Source of the DNA: Halorubellus sp034808145
Lineage (GTDB): Archaea > Halobacteriota > Halobacteria > Halobacteriales > Natrialbaceae
Direction of reading: 5' to 3'
Assembly: GCF_034808145.1 (NCBI RefSeq)
Contig: NZ_JAXHGM010000003.1
Span: forward strand, 62,001-126,000
Length of the DNA: 64,000 nucleotides
Made by a program: the position numbers and the translations under genes. The notes beneath the pieces were generated by a model that was given only the letters and a program-made list of their open reading frames with translations, had not been told where the DNA came from and ran no database searches. Position 1 is the first letter of the stretch; each line of letters opens with the position of its first letter. Below are positions 61,066-64,000 of the stretch, in pieces.

Positions 61066-62079
61066 GTGAGTCGACGCCCCGCTCGCGAGACAGTCGCGTT
61101 CGCGGTCGCGCTCGCCGCCATCGCCGCACTCGGCGGGGTGGCCGCGGCGAGCGTCGCCGCCGGCGCGCCAGCGAACGCGACCGTCGGCCACGACGACGCG
61201 GACGCGCCGCCGAACGCGACGGTCGACTACGACGGCGAGCGACTCGTCGTCGAACAGACCGACGACGCCGCCATCACGGGGACGACGACGCTCGAGAACG
61301 GCTCGCAGGTGACGCTGCGGATAAAGTCCGTGGACTCCCAGAACCCGTTCCTCAGGCAGGCGGTCGCGAGCGTGGACGAGAACGGCTCGTTCGAGGCCGC
61401 CGTCGACTTCGCGGAGATAGAACGCGGCACGGAGTTCGAGGTGTCGGTCCGGTACAACGGCACCGAGCTCGGGAGCGCTCCGGGCGTCGTCGGCGAGTGC
61501 GCACCGTCGTGTGGCGGCGGTGACGCCGAGTTCGACCAGAAGGTCTACACGGAGTCGGCCGGTGGCCGCGTCGAGGTGCGAGTTGGATTGACCGACCGGG
61601 AGACGGCGACGGTCGTGTTCGGGTCCGAGCCGACGAACGTCCGCATTCCGGTCACCGTCACTGACGGGAACGACGACGGAAAGGTGACGCTGGTCATCGA
61701 GACGCGCGTCGACGGGCTGAACGACCCAGGCGTGTACGCGTCCGCGGACGCGGATTCCCTGACGGTTCACCAGGACCTCGACCGCCCGCAGTCGCTCGCC
61801 CCCGGGAACTACCCGATGTCGCTGTACCTGGAAGACGGCGGTGAGCGATTCGAGGTGGACATCAGCACGGTCGTCCTACAGGAGGCGTCGGACACGCAGC
61901 CGACGACGCGCGGCGGCGACGCGGGGACGACCGCGGTCGGCACCATCTACGGGTCGGCGACGACGAGCACGCCCACCGGCGACGGTGGGGGCGTGTCGAT
62001 GACGACGGTCGGCGCGCTCGCGGTCGGTGGCCTGCTCGCGATACTCGGCGTCGTCGCCCTCGTCGGTGACTTCGACTAA
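61066..62079 (+). CDS. Surface protein with BGTF-like domain and C-terminal membrane anchor
   Basis: 337 residues from the GTG at 61066 (GTG 61057 is an alternative). A Sec-type hydrophobic segment covers about residues 6-30 (VAFAVALAAIAALGGVAAAS). LRIKSVDSQNPFLRQA then VDFAEIERGTEFEVSVRYNG match the BGTF surface-domain pattern of haloarchaeal surface proteins. A second beta-domain follows (GGRVEVRVGLTDRETATVVF). The region from about 275 is a Thr/Gly linker, and the C-terminal segment TTVGALAVGGLLAILGVVAL is a membrane helix ending in DFD. It lacks a PGF motif that would mark archaeosortase processing. It is probably an S-layer-associated protein of unknown role. Confidence 0.75.
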   Translation: MSRRPARETVAFAVALAAIAALGGVAAASVAAGAPANATVGHDDADAPPNATVDYDGERLVVEQTDDAAITGTTTLENGSQVTLRIKSVDSQNPFLRQAVASVDENGSFEAAVDFAEIERGTEFEVSVRYNGTELGSAPGVVGECAPSCGGGDAEFDQKVYTESAGGRVEVRVGLTDRETATVVFGSEPTNVRIPVTVTDGNDDGKVTLVIETRVDGLNDPGVYASADADSLTVHQDLDRPQSLAPGNYPMSLYLEDGGERFEVDISTVVLQEASDTQPTTRGGDAGTTAVGTIYGSATTSTPTGDGGGVSMTTVGALAVGGLLAILGVVALVGDFD

Positions 62080-62116
62080 CCGGGGGCTTCGCGGTCAGGC
62101 GAGTCTCGCGGCGCCG

Positions 62117-62776
62117 TCAGGCGTCGTGCGTGCCTTCGACGAGGCGTTCGACGTGCTCGGGCGGGACGGCGCCGCGTGCGGCGTAGCCGTCGTACGCGAA
62201 CGTCGGGACGCCCGTGACGCCGGCCTGCTGGGCGGCGCGGAACTGCTCGTGGAGTTCGGCGCGGAGCGCGTCGTCGTCGAGCGCGGCGCGGACCTCGTCG
62301 GGGTCGACGCCGGCGTCCGCGGCGAGGTCGACGAGCACCGCTTCGTCGCCGATGTCCCGGCCGTCGTGCCAGAGCGCGTCGAGGATGGCCTCGTCGAACG
62401 CGAGCCACGTCTCGTAGTCGGCGTGGCCTTTCACGTAGTACGACGCGACCTGCGCGTCGAGCGAGTCGACGTCGGTCGCCATCTCCAGGTCCATCTCGAC
62501 GTCGTACTCCTCCTGGAGCCGGCGGACGTTCTCCTTCGCTTGCTCGAAGTACTCGTCGTCCTTCCCGGTGTCGACGGAGTGGTCTATCTCGCCGTCGGGG
62601 CCGCGCTGACCGCTCCGGAGGTCGAACGGCCGCCAGTCGATCTCGAGCGGCTCGTCGCGCGTCGCCTGGTACTGGCGGAGGCTCTCCCGGCCCAGGTAGC
62701 AGAACGGGCAGACGTAGTCGGAGTACACTGTCACGACGTTCGAGGCGTCTGCCTCGTCGGCGGATTGCGCTGTCAT
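62117..62776 (-). CDS. DsbA-family oxidoreductase, FrnE-like
   Basis: 219 residues. The thioredoxin-fold active site is SDYVCPFCYLGRESL, with the Cys-Pro-Phe-Cys pair. WRPFDLRSGQRGPDG and helix-rich middle follow, and the cis-proline loop is AGVTGVPTFAYDG. FrnE and related proteins form or isomerise disulfides, here in the cytoplasm because no signal peptide is present; polyketide-type roles of FrnE are not implied. The gene is monocistronic and convergent with the surface protein gene. Length matches the family (about 215). Confidence 0.9.
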   Translation of the reverse strand: MTAQSADEADASNVVTVYSDYVCPFCYLGRESLRQYQATRDEPLEIDWRPFDLRSGQRGPDGEIDHSVDTGKDDEYFEQAKENVRRLQEEYDVEMDLEMATDVDSLDAQVASYYVKGHADYETWLAFDEAILDALWHDGRDIGDEAVLVDLAADAGVDPDEVRAALDDDALRAELHEQFRAAQQAGVTGVPTFAYDGYAARGAVPPEHVERLVEGTHDA

Positions 62777-62827
62777 ATCCGGTCGTTCGCGCCGTGGACG
62801 GTTAACGACCGGGACGCCGGGCGACCA

Positions 62828-62944
62828 CTACACGAACGCCACCCACGCGACCCCGTGCACGAACGCGCCCAACGCGACCCGCCGCACGACTTCGTGTCGC
62901 GCGACGCTCGATGGCTGGCCGTGGCGGGGTCGCGGGTCGACCAC
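62828..62944 (-). CDS. Possible small membrane peptide, low confidence
   Basis: A frame of about 38 codons ends RRVALGAFVHGVAWVAFV, a hydrophobic segment that could be a membrane helix. A GTG near 62944 might be its start, but it abuts the divergent promoter and no ribosome or TATA signal supports it. Composition is not clearly haloarchaeal in the first half. Confidence 0.22.
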   Translation of the reverse strand: MVDPRPRHGQPSSVARHEVVRRVALGAFVHGVAWVAFV

Positions 62945-62950
62945 GGTAGT

Positions 62951-62959
62951 GATTTGTAT
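62951..62959 (+). promoter_or_regulatory. TATA-like box for the Bat-like regulator
   Basis: GATTTGTAT lies 23-31 bases before the ATG at 62982 and supports that start. Confidence 0.45.
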
Positions 62960-62981
62960 GCGCGGTTCGTTGTCCGGACGA

Positions 62982-64000
62982 ATGCAGGACGAGTTGCGCG
63001 GGACACCGCCTGTGGTGCTCGTGACGGACGCCACGTCGCCGGTGGACGCGTCGGCGTTCGACGCGGTCGGGGTCCCCGTTCGAACGGTCCGGGTGACCGA
63101 CGGACGCGTCGGGTCGGTGCCGGCGGACGCCGCCGTCGTCGTGACGCCGTACGAGCTCGCGGGGACCGACGGCGTGGCGGTCGTCAGAGCGCTCGCCGAC
63201 GACGTCCCGGCGGTCGTGTACGCGCGCAACGGCGACGAGCGCGTGGCGAGCGAGGCGGTTCGGGCGGGCGTCGACGACTACGTTCCGGTTCCCGGGGACG
63301 CGCCCGCGGACCGGGTTCCGGACGTGGTCCGCGACCGCGCGCTCGACGTCGCTCGCACCGACGGCGGGTCGGACGTGGACGACGCGGAGGAGGTTCCGGC
63401 GGCGTCGAACTCGGGGTCGGTCGAGGACCGGGAGCGCGCGCTCCAGCGAGCGTACGAGGTCGTCGCGGACACGGGACGGCCGTTCGACGAACGGGTCGAG
63501 GACCTCCTCGGAATCGTCCGCGAGGCGGTCGGGACGTCGTACGCGTCGCTGTCGTACGTCGACGGGAGCGACTACACGTTCGAGTACGTGGACGCGCCGG
63601 GGGAGGACGACGTCACGGCCGGGGAGACGGTGCCGCTGGAGACGACGAACTGCGAGGAGGTGGTGTCCACCACGGAGACGCTCGTCCTCGAGGACGTCGA
63701 GCGGGACGCCCCCGAGCTCGCCGACCGCGCCGGGAACGCGGAGTGGGGTGTCTCGTGTTACCTCGGCGCGCCCGTGACGGTGGACGGCGAGACGTACGGG
63801 ACGTTCTGCTTCTACGACAAGGAGGCGCGTTCGGAGGCGTTCTCGCCGTGGCAGGTGACGTTCGTGGAGCTGTTCAGCGACTGGGTGAGCGGCGAGCTGG
63901 AGCGCGAGCGGTACGTCGACCGGTTGGCGGCGCTGAACGACCTGCACTCGGTCGTACGGACGTTGACGGACGCGGTGATGCATCGCTCCGACCGTCGAGA
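62982..64000 (+). CDS. Bat-like GAF-domain regulator, C-terminus cut by window edge
   Basis: The ATG at 62982 opens 339 complete codons up to the right edge. Residues 9-125 look like a receiver-related fold (VVLVTDATSPVDAS, VPAVVYARNGDERV, AVRAGVDDYVPVPG) that lacks the full phospho-acceptor set. A linker rich in Asp and Ser leads to a GAF domain from about 160: ERVEDLLGIVREAVGTSYAS, TTNCEEVV, CYLGAPVTVDGETYGTFCFY. The arrangement matches bacterioopsin-activator (Bat)-type proteins, whose C-terminus carries an HTH-10 DNA-binding domain; that part is beyond the window. It may sense light, redox or a ligand and activate genes. Confidence 0.75.
   Translation, partial: MQDELRGTPPVVLVTDATSPVDASAFDAVGVPVRTVRVTDGRVGSVPADAAVVVTPYELAGTDGVAVVRALADDVPAVVYARNGDERVASEAVRAGVDDYVPVPGDAPADRVPDVVRDRALDVARTDGGSDVDDAEEVPAASNSGSVEDRERALQRAYEVVADTGRPFDERVEDLLGIVREAVGTSYASLSYVDGSDYTFEYVDAPGEDDVTAGETVPLETTNCEEVVSTTETLVLEDVERDAPELADRAGNAEWGVSCYLGAPVTVDGETYGTFCFYDKEARSEAFSPWQVTFVELFSDWVSGELERERYVDRLAALNDLHSVVRTLTDAVMHRSDRR

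Noticed and set aside
1..64000. CRISPR arrays, insertion sequences, transposases, integrase/att sites
   Set aside because: No regularly spaced direct repeats and no recognisable transposase or integrase motif were found by reading.

Overview
The window is haloarchaeal (class Halobacteria). It is very GC-rich, its predicted proteins are strongly acidic, exported proteins carry twin-arginine (Tat) signals, and ATG or GTG starts often lie about 25-35 bases after a TATA-like box, as expected for leaderless messages. Many open frames of 100-1300 codons run antisense to real genes; these come from the codon bias and are not annotated. I saw no tRNA, rRNA, insertion sequence or CRISPR array. The genus cannot be fixed from the sequence.

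0-26 kb is a surface-polysaccharide and exported-protein region: a family 2 glycosyltransferase (cut by the left edge), two secreted beta-helix proteins, a DegT-type sugar aminotransferase, an ATP-grasp ligase, a Tat protein with a Gly/Lys/Asn tail, a NodB-type deacetylase, a four-gene coupled operon (Gfo/Idh oxidoreductase, nucleotide-sugar 6-dehydrogenase, DUF354 glycosyltransferase-like protein, small ribbon-helix-helix protein), a sulfatase-like phosphohydrolase, a GT4 glycosyltransferase, a large membrane protein, a DUF1616 protein and glmS. The sugar genes could make acetamido-uronic acids from glucosamine-6-phosphate. Eight copies of one sequence, close to CATAACAAAGCC, sit upstream of transcription units here, each in the same orientation relative to its gene. 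None was seen in the other 38 kb. This looks like an undescribed promoter or operator class and is my main finding. The region also holds a Tat lipoprotein gene broken by two frameshifts.

25.9-30 kb has cobyric acid synthase, then a ParA-like ATPase with its small acidic partner and about 1.1 kb of G-skewed non-coding DNA with nested palindromes, a plausible partition or operator locus.

30-44 kb is mostly housekeeping on the minus strand: a P2-type Ca2+-ATPase, a protein with four CBS domains and a tail like ribosome-hibernation factors, a MoxR ATPase, a universal stress protein, a lone cytochrome b C-terminal subunit, a haem-copper/NnrS-like membrane protein (plus strand), an ABC exporter pair, a Tat-exported hydrolase, a small P-loop kinase, a methyltransferase and a PadR regulator.

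44.5-54.2 kb is a plus-strand run: transglutaminase-like protein, small membrane protein, DUF58 protein, polytopic protein, then a second ABC exporter. 54-64 kb has a PQQ-propeller protein, a metallo-beta-lactamase-fold hydrolase, a CPA1 Na+/H+ antiporter preceded by a Cys-rich leader ORF, a universal stress protein, a small zinc-finger protein, a surface protein, a DsbA/FrnE protein and the start of a Bat-like GAF regulator cut by the right edge.
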